From Roridomyces roridus (lineage: Eukaryota; Basidiomycota; Agaricomycetes; Agaricales; Mycenaceae), in assembly GCA_029378245.1 (NCBI GenBank), contig JARKIF010000002.1, forward strand, positions 2,542,001 to 2,606,000: a stretch of DNA of 64,000 bases, given 5' to 3'. Under the pieces are notes generated by a model, which had not been told where the DNA came from, did no database searches, and worked only from the letters and a program-made list of their open reading frames with translations. This document shows positions 10,403 through 21,391 of this stretch, in pieces. Numbering within the stretch: position 1 is the first letter of the stretch; each line of letters begins with the position of its first letter. A program made the position numbers and the translations under genes.

Positions 10403-11449
10403 GACTCTCTCTGTGGCGAGCTGTGAGTTTTTTGTCTGGGTTCCCTGTTTCCGCCCACTGATTCCTTTTAGTTCGTTAATATTGCTACTAGAACCTACAG
10501 TCTTGGTGAGTTGGGTTTCGGCTGTTTTTTGTTCCCCCCACTGATTTGGTCTTCCAGTTCGTTACAATAATACTACCTACCTACAATATAATCGCTTTTT
10601 TCATTTGAACTCTGCTCGCTAAATTCCACCGACATATCTGCGCTACGCTGCATGATTCTGCACTTCGATGCTCTTGATCAACTCGAATCTATCATGTACC
10701 TGACCTTGGACCTGCCTCTCATGTCTGTCACTTTCATTGGCAAGACCGCCGCCGTCGGGGGAGCTTCATTCCTCTGCGCGTGAGGACGACGTCGTTCGTT
10801 TCCGATATCATACTCTCATTCACCTGTTGGCTAGTCGGCCAGTAGCGCCAACTAACGGTGTGTTGTATTGTCACTCGCTATACACTGCCGGTGACTTTTT
10901 CCAGTCCGGAATTTGACTAGTCGTTCTTATGTGTAATTGATCGTCCTCCCAATGCTGTTTTTCAAATAAACGCGTGTCACAGGTACGCTTTAGAGCTAAC
11001 GGATCCGAGTCTTGGGAATATTTTTGAGCCCAGGGCGCTCTATGGACGCCCATCTCTCTGATTTTACTGATGCGACAACCACACCCAGCCAGCGCACCCT
11101 GGTTTATCGTGCTGAAACGCCGTAGGCCAGACATTTCGAATGAACTAGACGTCGCAGCATCACTTGGTTACGTGGATCATACATTTGCATGGCATCCGTC
11201 TGCCAGGCTCCAGACTAACCCTGCTAGAACAGAGGTCTCAGCTGGACGTGAAGATCACGAGTGGCATTGGCGGAGGCCGACTTTGATGAAATCGTCGCGC
11301 TTAGATACCAAGACGGATCAAAGGCGGTGCACTTACTTGGAACACTTGCCAATCTAAATGCCGTTTCGAATATTCATTCTATCCCTTCCCCTTCACCTGG
11401 CTGAGGCTGGCCTTCCTTTCCTTCGTTCATATCTTACTTTTTCTTTCTC
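10403..11449. other. About 1 kb after the truncated regulator, no gene recognised
   Basis: T-rich near the start and otherwise featureless. It contains an imperfect tandem duplication: a block at about 10440-10500 (CCCACTGATTCC...AGTTCGTTAATAT) is repeated with changes at about 10530-10585. Short open frames show no domain. This may be the eroded 3' part of the upstream regulator. Confidence 0.5.
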
Positions 11450-12919
11450 ATGATGGCCCAAGTCAACGCAACCCTGCCGAACGGCTCAATCTACGTTCTC
11501 AGCAAGGCTTACACGATGGCTGACGTCCAGGGCGTGTCAGTTCTTGTTGTTGCTTCTGTTTTCTCTCTTGTTGCGGTACTGTCCTTGCTTTCGGCGATTG
11601 CGGTCCGTCTACTGTCTGTTTTGGAACTCCAGTGACCAACCGCGAGCAGCTTTCAGCCTTTAACACTCGCAACTCGGCCATTGACCAGCACCTCTTTGTC
11701 CGGACTCATGTTCGTACAAGCTGTGGTCCAGTTAGCATTTAGCTCACCCGCCACTATAGGTCGCTGCATATTTTATTTCCTTGTTGATCAGCGATCTTAT
11801 TCAAGCAGTCGGCTCGATCCTCAACGGAAAATGGATCCATGATATGCTAGTTGTAGACGGAGACTTTTGTACCTTCCAAGGTGATCCAAGTGGCCTATTC
11901 TGCGCATTCCCCCTGACCCTTTCCAGCTGTATTGAAACAAACTGCGGACGTGGCCGTAGCGTTTTGGGTCTTGGTCATTGCCATTCATACATTTTGTCTC
12001 CTGTTCTTGGAGCTGAAGCCGGGGAAATTCGCTCTGTATGGAACGCTGATCTCTGGATGGTTTGGTATCGCCACAATTGTCATTGCCGGGGTGCGTTGAC
12101 ATACCTAATCGATCCCCACGTCCTTGACCCTTTCCCCAGCCCGCTGCAACGAATGTAAAACTCCGTGGGCCATTCTACGGCGTTTCTGGCTATTGGTGTT
12201 GGATTGCCCCAGCGCACACCGCTTCACATGTGACGTAGGTCCAACGAGTATCCCTACTTTCCGTTCTGACTCGTGAATCCAGACTGGACTACATGTTTGT
12301 AAGTCGAAAAACTCGCATATGTATCTTGCGTGTTTACCCGTTGACAGATAGATGTTCCTATCCGCCTTCTTCAGTTTCATACTCTATACACTCATATTTT
12401 TGCGCTTGCGCGGAAATATCGTGGTCACTGGCTGGCGAGTGGCATTTCGTATGACGGCGGTTGCCTACCAAGGGAAGCAATCTGACAGACATGCTGTCGC
12501 CATCGCCAAACAGATGCTACTGTGTGTGGTCCCGTTCGTTCCGTTGTAACTGATGCTTGACTCCTTTCCGCCCTAGGTACCCGGTCGCCTACACCATCAT
12601 CATTCTACCCATCGCCGCAGCCCGATTGAGCTCTTTCGCCGGCTCAGACGTTCCTTTTGCAGCCACGATATTTTGTGACACAGTTTATCTGCTGTCGGGT
12701 GTCGTCAATGTCACTCTGTTCACGACAACCAGAAAAATGCTGCCGCTTGACTCGCTCAGGATTCCAAAATGGAGCATCTCCGAACCTCGAGCCATTCCTG
12801 AGTATGGCTCTCACGTCGACTCGTACTACCGCTCCTCTGGCACATATGCGAAGTCGGACTACGAGAAGGAGAGTGTCACTGAGGAGGATATTGGCCCGGT
12901 TGTTCATGCGAGTGCTTGA
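11450..12919 (+). CDS. Seven-helix G-protein-coupled receptor (Git3/cAMP-receptor-like)
   Basis: Plasma-membrane receptor expected to signal through a heterotrimeric G protein; the ligand is unknown (family members sense sugars or other nutrients). Exons 11450..11602, 11650..11709, 11760..11880, 11927..12090, 12140..12234, 12283..12298, 12352..12521 and 12577..12919 give 373 residues. Seven hydrophobic helices are seen: SVLVVASVFSLVAVL, AAYFISLLISDLIQAVG, VAFWVLVIAIHTFCLLFL, TLISGWFGIATIVIAG, YMFMFLSAFFSFILYTLIFL, YPVAYTIIILPIAAARLSSF and ATIFCDTVYLLSGVVNVTLF. The N terminus carries NATLPNGS glycosylation-type sites, and the C-terminal tail is Ser/Tyr/Glu-rich. The 16-nt sixth exon encodes only LDYMF. 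Confidence 0.82.
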
Positions 12920-13005
12920 GCTGACAAGTCCATGACTATTTATCTACTATGTAATACCTTAATTAGGCCGAAAGCGTTTAGTGTTTGGTCAAGTTTGACG
13001 CACTC

Positions 13006-14115
13006 ATGTCTTCCTCTCGTCGTGCAATTTGCGGACATGTACGCCAAGTGTCGCGCTCCTCGCGTCTGGATTTGAGGAGAATGTCGACTGTATCTCCTGG
13101 GCCGGGGTGCGTCCTTCCATTCGGCTCGGTGGCTTTTTATGCATCCAGAATCACCTAGCAAAGCACGACCGACTTGGGATCACGTCTTCTCTTCTGTGAA
13201 CGAGAATCAACCCTTTCTCCCCCAAAATATCGGTCCTAGGCGACCCCGGCGCCAAACAATGACTGCCCAAGAGGTCACCGCGTTCAACGACATTTTCGAC
13301 ATGATCTTTGACTCGATGGGCGAGAACGAGTCCGCGTCCGGGGAAGGTCCTTCCTCTTCAAAAATCGTCTCTTCCACGGACACGGGGCTTTCCGGCGTAT
13401 TTGGCACCTTGCGACGGCACTCGAAAAAAATGAAATGGACGGCCGAGGCGGACGAAGCCCTGGATCGCAAGAAGGACGAGATGGACCGGTGCAATACCGA
13501 CAAGGAACTGCTGGACTGGGCCATGCGAGAGGTATTTGGGGAATCGCAACTCTATTTACAAGACTTCCGCGAAGCAGAGGCAAGTGTAGGCACCGAGGTG
13601 CACGAAATGCCGATGCTACAGCCTCTGACGTATCCACATCTCCTCGCCCTCCTCATGCGCACGTTCCGGGACAAGTACCGGGATCCCCACCTGGCGTTAT
13701 CCATGTTTGACTATGCGCGACACCTCTCGACGCCTTCATACGTCTTTGGCTGCTCCACAAGCGCGTACAACGAGCTCATCGCTACGCGGTGGTTCTGTTT
13801 TAAAGATTTAAAAGGCGTACACGATGCGCTGGAGGAAATGTCCGTCAATGGCGTCGACATGGACAACAAGACGCAGACCTTGGCCGAGACGGTGCGGCAA
13901 GGAGTTGGGAAGCGTAACCTGTGGATGGAAGAAAACGAGATGGGTTCAGGCGCGGTGTGGGAGATGCTCAACAATATCGAGAAACTGGTCAACCAGTCAG
14001 TGATTTCGCATCGCTCATATCCGGGTCCAAGTCTAAATCCACACCATGGAATACTTGGAAAGCTCCGGGGTCCCCAGAGCAAGTCGATCCCAACTGGGAG
14101 TTTGACCAGTGGTAA
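13006..14115 (+). CDS. Mtf2-like mitochondrial expression factor
   Basis: Related to the C-terminal domain of yeast Mtf2/Nam1, which acts in mitochondrial transcript handling. Exons 13006..13106, 13159..13987 and 14032..14115 give 337 residues. The first exon encodes an Arg/Ser-rich, acid-free leader (MSSSRRAICGHVRQVSRSSR) suitable as a mitochondrial presequence; this is why I prefer it to the internal ATG at 13139. The core includes FNDIFDMIFDSM, ELLDWAMREVFGESQ, YPHLLALLMRTFRDKYRDPH, LALSMFDYARHLS and a conserved ending DPNWEFDQW. The last splice (donor GTCAAC) is weak but is the choice I found that reaches the WEF..W terminus. Confidence 0.72.
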
Positions 14116-14230
14116 TACGATAGTTGCATCCTGTCATACATATTTTACAAATGAAGCTACCCAACTGAGGTCTAGTAGAAATATATTGCTACAAAGTAAA
14201 ATGGGTATAAGATTAAGGTCCTGGTATATT

Positions 14231-17200
14231 TTAATGAGGGGGACGTCGCGATCGTGATTTGGGTGAGGTCTTGGTTGCAGCGCCCAGTCCATGAACAGGC
14301 TTGTAGTGTTCGTCGATTTCGCTGCATCTCAGATGAAGCAAAAGGTTGTATACGAAAATCTGCTCGTATCTATTTTGTTCATCAAATGGGGCTCAAAATC
14401 GCGAAAAGAAAACTCACTGAGCGTTTGTGAACACGACAGACATGGAATCAGAGTTGCAGCGTAGCAGATTTGGGGCCATGACCAGGGCAAGATTGGCAGG
14501 TGTCATCTTGGTCATGGTCTGGATCCTGTCCTCCAGGAACAGCTGAAGGAAGCTGATCACAAAGAGGACGACACGGCGGTTGATGGTGGGTAAGCGTTGC
14601 ACAATATGCACACAGGCCTCCGGCTCCTTCGAGTTGGTTATACATTCGTTGTACATCTCATCCGGCACCAATGGATCGCACAACTCCCGGAGCCACAGCT
14701 TCATCAGCGAGGCGAGGACGTGCGGGTCATCTACACCGTCCAAGGTATAATACCCCTTGTCTATCCGCAGCTTGAGTTCTGAAACCGAGTCACCGTCGCC
14801 TGGAACTCGAAAGATGCCCTCGGCCTTGCCACCTCCAAGGGCCAAAATGCCGTCGGCGAGGAAGGGGAGGATAATTGGAACTTTTTGATGAGGATAATTG
14901 CGTTCCTGGAGTCTGATGATGGCGTCAAGAGACTCCCCAAACGTAGAGGGATTGAAAGCAGCGTCCTAAAATCGCGGCATGACATGCTTTGTAGCTAGAC
15001 TCTGGTACGGGAACATACCGATGCAGTCTCGATTTCAGACGAGTTAGGAGCCTTGCCGCGAGGGCCCTTTTTAGCGATGAAAGCAAGACGTTTGACGCAA
15101 TATTTCGCCATTACATCAACCCTCCCTTCTGGCTGGGTCGTGTGCTGCTGGAGGAACGCCCGAAGATACGCTTCAAAGTTCTTCGAAGGAGGGAACGTGA
15201 TTAAAAGGACACAAAGGAGTTGCCAGCCTTTGAACACACTTTCACTGAAAAAAGATGATGACAGTGATGACGAGGAGTAAAGAGAACGCACGGGCTCGGA
15301 TTCCCTGTCAACTGTTTCATCGTTTGACAAAATATTTCGTCCCTCAGCTCGCCGTGTGTCAGTCCTTCGCCGAGTAGCCACCGCTCCTCTTCTACAATTC
15401 CGGAGCCATTCGTGACCAGTGAAGGGGTAGAGCCGTTTATGGGCGCAACCGTAGACACGTGGTTATCCGACGCCAAACGGACTCCTACTGGTCTGTCTCG
15501 ATCACGATCTCCCATGATGTGTTGAATCACCTTGAACACCTTCACGGCGTCCTTGTTGAGCGACCGGTTGAGCGTCAGTAGCGGAGAGGTTAAAGGAGCC
15601 TGAGCACATGGATGAATCAACGAACGACGATACGACCCAAGAGAAAAGTACCTTTTGCCAGGTCATCAGTTGAGTAACAGGGACTCGCCTTCTGAAGATG
15701 AATCCTGTTCGATGGGTCGAAAAGTACTGGTGTGCAAAGTCCGACTGGGAAAACTGCTGTATATCCGAGGCAAGATCTTGCGGGAGTGTAGGATATGTCC
15801 TGACACAGTTAGTCTGTGATATCGCGGAGGTCGGGAGCGCATACCCAGATACCAAGGTTGCTGTTCGACTCAGTTGGGTGGTCGTGCGCACAGGATGCTC
15901 CACAGGAATGGGTTTCCCCGCCGCTCGGTTCTTCACTGGACTCATTTCCATTGTCGCGGCTACCCAGTTGTTACTACCAGTCGAACGCGGCTCACATGGA
16001 AACTTACCATGATTGAGTATAGGGGAGCTGATGGTTCTCCCAGACACGCCCCGACCAGTCGGAGTGGCGGGAATTGGCCGGCGAGGCGAAGGTGGGGCCT
16101 TCCCTTTTTCTCGCGTAGGGGTACTCGGCGGGATCGCAAGTTTCGTGGTTCCTCGGCCTAAGGAGCTGGCAGCGTCTGTATATTTCGAGCCATGTCCGCT
16201 TTCAGACTGGGTACTGGTCAACAGTTCTACGGCGGCGCTGAGACTCTGAGGCGGAGGTGGCCGGTGCGAAACATATGAAGATGACTTGGATCGAGCTCGT
16301 GGGCTCGAGTCGGGAGAAGCATCGCCATTTGGGCGCGGTTTCCCATTGGGGCTCTCCTTATCCTTTGGCCGAGGAGCGGATGTGCTAGATTTTCGCGACG
16401 AGGAGGAAGAAGAGGGAACATCCGTGTTATCAGGAGACCCAGGAATAGTAGGCAGGTTGGATATCAAGGGAGGAATGCGTAAAGTTCCATTAGACTGGTC
16501 AGCGGTAAATGATCTTCGGAACTCGGGCCGTTCTGTATCCTTTGCAGCGTCCGGTAATACAGACCCATGATAAGAGCGAGATCTTCGAGCGGTTTGTGGA
16601 GACGCAGTGCTGGGACCCGCGCTGTCCTCCGAGAAAGATTTGGAAAACCGATTCAGCGAGAGTCGGCGGCCAAGCGCCGTATTCTGAGAAACGCCGTGAA
16701 AATAGACTCGAATTGAGCTGCCTAGTTCACGCACCTGGATGATCCCCAAAGGTATCACGAACCTGCATTTTTATTTTGTCAAATAGAAATCAAACGCCGA
16801 GATCGTGCCACACACCCTGCCGGACGCTCCCATTTTGTTTCGCCTGTTTTCGTCTGATAGTAATAGGGAAGCCCTCCTCTGGAATAATAGCTCAGTCACA
16901 GTAGATCGACCAAGGGACCGGCAGCTGACCTTGCCTCGTCTACCAGTTCCCACCATTCGCCATCTGCGCTCGGGGGCAGCACAAAATGGCCTACTGGAGG
17001 GTCCCAGCTAACTTGGCCAGTCGCGGGACACGCGAAAAAGTTGGAGTGAGTCTGAGGATCCTCGATTGTCACCCAGAAATGGCTTCCCCAGCCTTCGTCG
17101 GATTTGGATTCCGCCTCCTTAGCATCGCGCACGCCAAAGCTATCTGAGGAGGAGGTGAAGCTCTTTTGAGAGCGCGGGCCTGTGCTGCGCGCCATCGACT

Positions 17201-17279
17201 TTGGAGAACTGCCGGTGCTGAAAGTGGCGGATGAACGAGGCAACGAGGGCGGCGACGGAGTGACTTCTGTCAAAGACAT
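14231..17279 (-). CDS. WW-MyTH4-RhoGAP protein (ARHGAP39/Vilse-like)
   Basis: Predicted GTPase-activating protein for Rho/Rac/Cdc42 with a microtubule-binding-type MyTH4 module. Exons (minus): 16930..17279, 16816..16878, 16735..16762, 16008..16683, 15845..15959, 15652..15799, 15292..15599, 15019..15244, 14418..14965 and 14231..14369; 866 residues, in frame. Order of parts: two WW-type motifs (SHFWVTIEDPQ...VSWDPP, then YYYQTKTGETKWERP), a long Ser/Pro-rich linker, and MyTH4 (FSTHRTGFIFRRRVP, LRDEIFCQTMKQLTGNPSP, GWQLLCVLLITFPPSKNFE). RhoGAP follows with its arginine finger in AEGIFRVPGDGDSV, then LASLMKLWLRELCDPLVP, ANLALVMAPNLLRC and YEQIFVYNLLLHL. The first WW lacks the usual Tyr pair, so it may be divergent. 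The gene is convergent with the Mtf2-like gene. Confidence 0.9.
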
Positions 17280-17440
17280 GGCGATGGGCCGATAAGACGT
17301 CGCAAAGGTAGTTGCGATTGAGAGTAAGAGACTTCAGGACATAAGTGTGAAGACCAACGCGACGTCGCCTATTTTATTATGCCGGATCAAATACTTTGAT
17401 CGCAATCTTACACCCGTTTCCCTTTCGACAGGTACATTGC

Positions 17441-18460
17441 TCAGTCCTTTCTCTTGGCCTCCTCGACGAACTCTGCGAGCTTCTCTAGGTCCTTCCCGTC
17501 TCCTTTGCCCGACTGCTCGATCCTTGCGTACAGCTGCGACAACCCGCGGTAGATGTCGCCTTCGCCCTCTCCGACAAAATCCGCAATCTCAGACATCTCG
17601 CCGACCCATCTATATGCCTTGGGCACCATGGGAGGTATTACATTGACTATACGCCTGGACACGTTTAATTACAAGATTTTGCGCCTCAGAGTACTCACTT
17701 GAGCAGGGTAGGCTGCGACGCATGCAGTTCTTCAAGCAGTGCAGCGGCCGTCGCAGGGGAAGACTGGACTAGATCAAGCATTGTCCCAGTGCCCACTGAG
17801 CGGTTACCTGATATGCGGAGAGAATCATGGTTGTAAATAAGCCTGTGGTACCCTTGGTAATTCCCTGTGTTTTTATCGTATACGGCGCCAGTGACTTGGA
17901 CACGCATGACTCACCGCGTAGGACATCTTCAGCGCGCTCGCATCACCGACTCCCGCACCTTCACCAGTCAACGCTGAGATCTTCAGGCCGTACTTGGATA
18001 GCGCCACAAATCTATCCAGGAGAGTGGCATTCCCCGAGGCATAGAACGTCGGGGTATAGTCATCCTTTGGCGGTCCACCAATGATGGAAGCGTCAAGGAA
18101 TTGCAAGGGGGAATCCGCGAACAAGTCGGCAATCCGGTGCACAGTGACAGGATTTACGGCGTTGCAGTCGACAAAAATGAGAGGAGGGGACCCTGGCACG
18201 CGAGTGCTTCCAGAAGTTTCCTGGATAACCTTCTGGGCAAGCGTAAAGGCGTCGCTGGGTGGCAGGATGGAGAGCACAAAGTCGCTGGTAGCACCTATTT
18301 CCTTGTAAGACGCGTGCTGCATGCCTGCTTCATGAGCTCTTTTGCGAGTTGAATCCGAGCGTCCCTCCAGGTTAGTGAAAACCTTGCAACCGCTGCGGAC
18401 GAGGACCCTGCCCACCGCGGCGCCCATGGCGCCTGGGGAGATAATCGCGATACTGGCCAT
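17441..18460 (-). CDS. NAD(P)-dependent 6-phosphogluconate-dehydrogenase-like enzyme (DUF1932)
   Basis: Beta-hydroxyacid dehydrogenase superfamily; the precise substrate is unknown. Exons (minus): 17915..18460, 17808..17864, 17699..17763 and 17441..17654 give 293 residues. The N-terminal Rossmann motif is ISPGAMGAAVGRVLVRSG. The catalytic-region stretch FLDASIIGGPP and the GxxxxG-like GEGAGVGDASALKMSYAGITKG helix follow. The C-terminal half (IPPMVPKAYRWVGEMSEIADF, LYARIEQSGKG) fits the DUF1932 dehydrogenase C-terminal domain. It is the second gene in a minus-strand run, 138 bp downstream of the stop of Vts1. Confidence 0.85.
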
Positions 18461-18597
18461 CGTGGTTGTGGGAAGATGCAGGGATCACTCCACTACTCCG
18501 AGCGCCCAATTAGGCAGTTTCTTGGTACATAAATCCATGCTGCTAAAAATGTACATATGCAAGTCCGTCGTAGTCCGCGATCTAAAACCAAGTTCAA

Positions 18598-20037
18598 CTA
18601 TGCCTCAGGAGGGGGCTCCGAGGTCTCAGTCTCCATTCCCATTTTCTTTTTGACGAGATCGAATGTCTTGATCAACCTTCGCCTGGCTCCCAGCGCTGCA
18701 ACGCCCTTGGCTTCCAGAGTGGGTTCATCGAGTAGAACCTAGGACGGATAAGCGGATGCGAAAGAGGCCGACTAATCTAACCATTTCTTTCCAAGTCAAT
18801 CCCTTGAAGCATTCCGTATATTTGTGCAGCCGAAGGGTTCGTAACCAAGCAGGTATATCCTCAAGAAGCTTGGGGTCAATATCGTCCTCCCGTGCCGTCG
18901 TCGCGCCACCCGAAGTCGAAGAACTTTTACCAGCGCCGTTTTTACTGCGAAGAGGGCTTCCGGGGTATCGATTGCCAGTAGGAGATCGCCAATTGTTGGA
19001 TTGCTGTTTGCCCGATTTTGGCGTCGGCGGCACCTGTATTCCAGGTGGTACCATGCCACCCATCATCATCTGCAATTGGAGTAGCTGGCTGAGTTGAGCT
19101 TCATTCGCGAGGGCCATGTTGTTGAGCATGAGCGGGTTAATCATGCCTGGAGGGAACATGCCCGGGCTCAGCATTCCCATGTTGGTGTTTTGTTCAACAT
19201 TCTTCTTGCCGGCGGCCTTCTGGAACATCGGGACCAGAGGCGTGTTGACCATGTTTGCCCAGCTGCCTTCATCTGGGCGATTAATCACGACGTCTTGACC
19301 ATTCCCTTCGGCAGAGAGTGGCGTATTGAAGTGCGGGGTCGCGGGGCTTGCGGGAAGCCCAATGTTCAAATTCGGGGGACGCAAGCCACCGCTATGGCTA
19401 GCCTGCTTGGCTTTGAAGGAACCGTCGATGGGCCCTGCATGACCGATGAAAAAAAAAGCATGAATGATTCAGCAAGCGACATACCGGTAAGAGGACCGTT
19501 AGTTCCAGCGGGCCCTGCCATCTGCTGCAAGACGGCGATAAAGAAGCGGATTTGGTTGGGATTAGAATGCTGCAAGAGCGTGTACATGGCAGCTGTCCGT
19601 TCAGCTTCGGACAGAACCTTGAACCCTGGCCATCGCGTTCAATCACTGCGGTCGGTTTGAATGAAAGGACGCACATTGCTCAATAGTTCCTAGCTCGTCT
19701 TTAAATTTCGGCTCGGTGGAAGCCTGGGCCATTGCTTCCTATTTCCCAGTCAAGAGTCGATATCCAACTCTCCAAGTGCACCTACCAGTGTAACCTCATA
19801 CTTGGAGAGATCCTCAAACCACTGGTCCAAGCCTTCACCTACAAATGTTTGAGCGGTCAGCAAGACATGGCAGGCATATTGCATACCCTCCGGTTTACCC
19901 CCGGGACCACTCGCAAAGCGAGGCGACGGGGGGACGAATCCATTGGCTGTTGGCCGTGGGGAGGGCAACGGGCTCAAACGGGAAGATGGCGTCTGCAGCT
20001 CGATGGAAGCGAACTGCGCTTCAAGTTGAGTACTCAT
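18598..20037 (-). CDS. VTS1: SAM-domain RNA-binding protein Vts1 (Smaug homologue)
   Basis: Post-transcriptional regulator that binds stem-loop Smaug recognition elements and recruits deadenylation in the cytoplasm. Exons (minus): 19786..20037, 19675..19738, 19485..19625, 18782..19434 and 18598..18738 give 416 residues. The N-terminal helical domain has [40 protein letters not shown] and [14 protein letters not shown] Met/Pro/Gln-rich linker ([19 protein letters not shown]) follows. The C-terminal SAM domain begins [20 protein letters not shown] and ends [19 protein letters not shown], keeping the basic residues used for RNA contact. It is the third member of the minus-strand run. Confidence 0.9.
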
Positions 20038-20173
20038 TATGGAGGCCTGGATGGAAAGAAAAGAAAGACGAGATGGATACTAATAGTATTGGCCAGCATG
20101 TCGTTCCCCATCAGCCTCCCGTCGCAACGCCTTGGAAGAGTGCAGCCAGCGCTCGGTGATCAAATCGCCATAG

Positions 20174-21253
20174 TTATACGATCGCAACAAAGTACAATAA
20201 CGAACATATCCAGCCCGTGGCGCCTCCTACACTGAATGTACTTTCGTCTGTTCCAGCAACAGCCGACACCCTTCCAACAACCATTGCATCCAACATGGCA
20301 GCATCAGCGGCCTCATGGGCGTTCCGTCGTACTTGAGCCCAGCCGCTCAAGATGAAGATCAAATTTGAGAGGAAAACCGTGCAAGGAAACGCAAGGCCGA
20401 ACAATTGGGACGGCAGTGCGGAACGATGCAAGTGTCCACGACAACACAACGACGACAGTCGGGATCGGGGTTGTGCATCTTGGGAAGAGACGCTTCCGAG
20501 TGGGCATATCCAAATGAAGAATGTCATGTACGAGCTTCCCGCACACTCGTCGCAAAACGCCGCCGCCCAATCGTACACGAGTGCCCAACTATTGTTCGCC
20601 TAAGGCCATCTGGATGGAAGGAAGGTGTGCTGTCGGATGGTGTCCGAGAAACTGATGGTGGTATGGCGTCCAGTCAGGACATCCGAGAGCCTAAGAGTCC
20701 ATTCAGTATTTCAGATATACCAGCGACGGAGAGCCACGGATACCAGAGATTAAACAGCCACGCAGGCGAGACGTTGGTATATTCGAGATAATGGAAGGCA
20801 GAAACGAGCCAAGCTGCGAGGAGTGTTGTACCTCCGAGGATGTGCTGTAAGGACTCGGTTGAGGTAGCGGAGTGGCTTATTGCCGTGCCGATTGTTGACA
20901 TTCTCCGCGGATTATGAAGTCGACCTGGAGGGCATCAGATCTCAAGTCGTGAGCCCAAGGGTAAGCACCAACTATGGGAAGATTAGACAACTACTTCCAG
21001 GTGAGAGATATCTGCTCGAGGGGTGATTTAAACCGCACGACTTCCATAGTATTATTAGCATTAAGTGTGCGGTATCCGAAAAACCCCACCTGGTAGTGAA
21101 AAGATAGTAAGCAAAGGTGAAGCTGGCGAGGCAGCCAAGACTGAGAAGCACAACAAGAGCAGCCATGAAGGACATTGCTCCATCTCCGCTCCTCGCAGCG
21201 CGGCTGTACGAGCTGCAGCGGAGAAATTGGTGGAGGATTGGAGACTCGTCGAA
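20174..21253 (-). pseudogene. Unclear multi-pass membrane protein or remnant
   Basis: No complete model could be made. On the minus strand there are hydrophobic stretches in different frames: SFMAALVVLLSLGCLASFTF near 21150, HILGGTTLLAAWLVSAFHYLE with WLFNLWYPWLSVAG near 20770-20850, and FPCTVFLSNLIFILSGWAQV with GWICSLLYFVAIV near 20180-20380. They look like helices of one membrane protein split by introns, but no set of splice sites gave a continuous frame. The first part resembles N-terminal transmembrane domains of large transporters, with no ATPase domain nearby. It is either a small uncharacterised membrane gene with unusual splicing or a decayed fragment. Confidence 0.35.
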
Positions 21254-21391
21254 TTCTGAATTTGCCCCGTTCTATTGCAACTGAAGGAGAGTCGAGTCGG
21301 CGTGTGTATGTCGACGACATCCCGGCTGGTCGGGATCAAGAGAAGCTTCCAAATTTGGATCTCCGATCAACTTTGTTCCTTTCTTTCCTCG

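Noticed and set aside
13139..13158. ATG at 13139 as start of the Mtf2-like protein
   Set aside because: It would sit at the end of a good 52-nt intron, and the upstream exon supplies a mitochondrial-type leader in phase.
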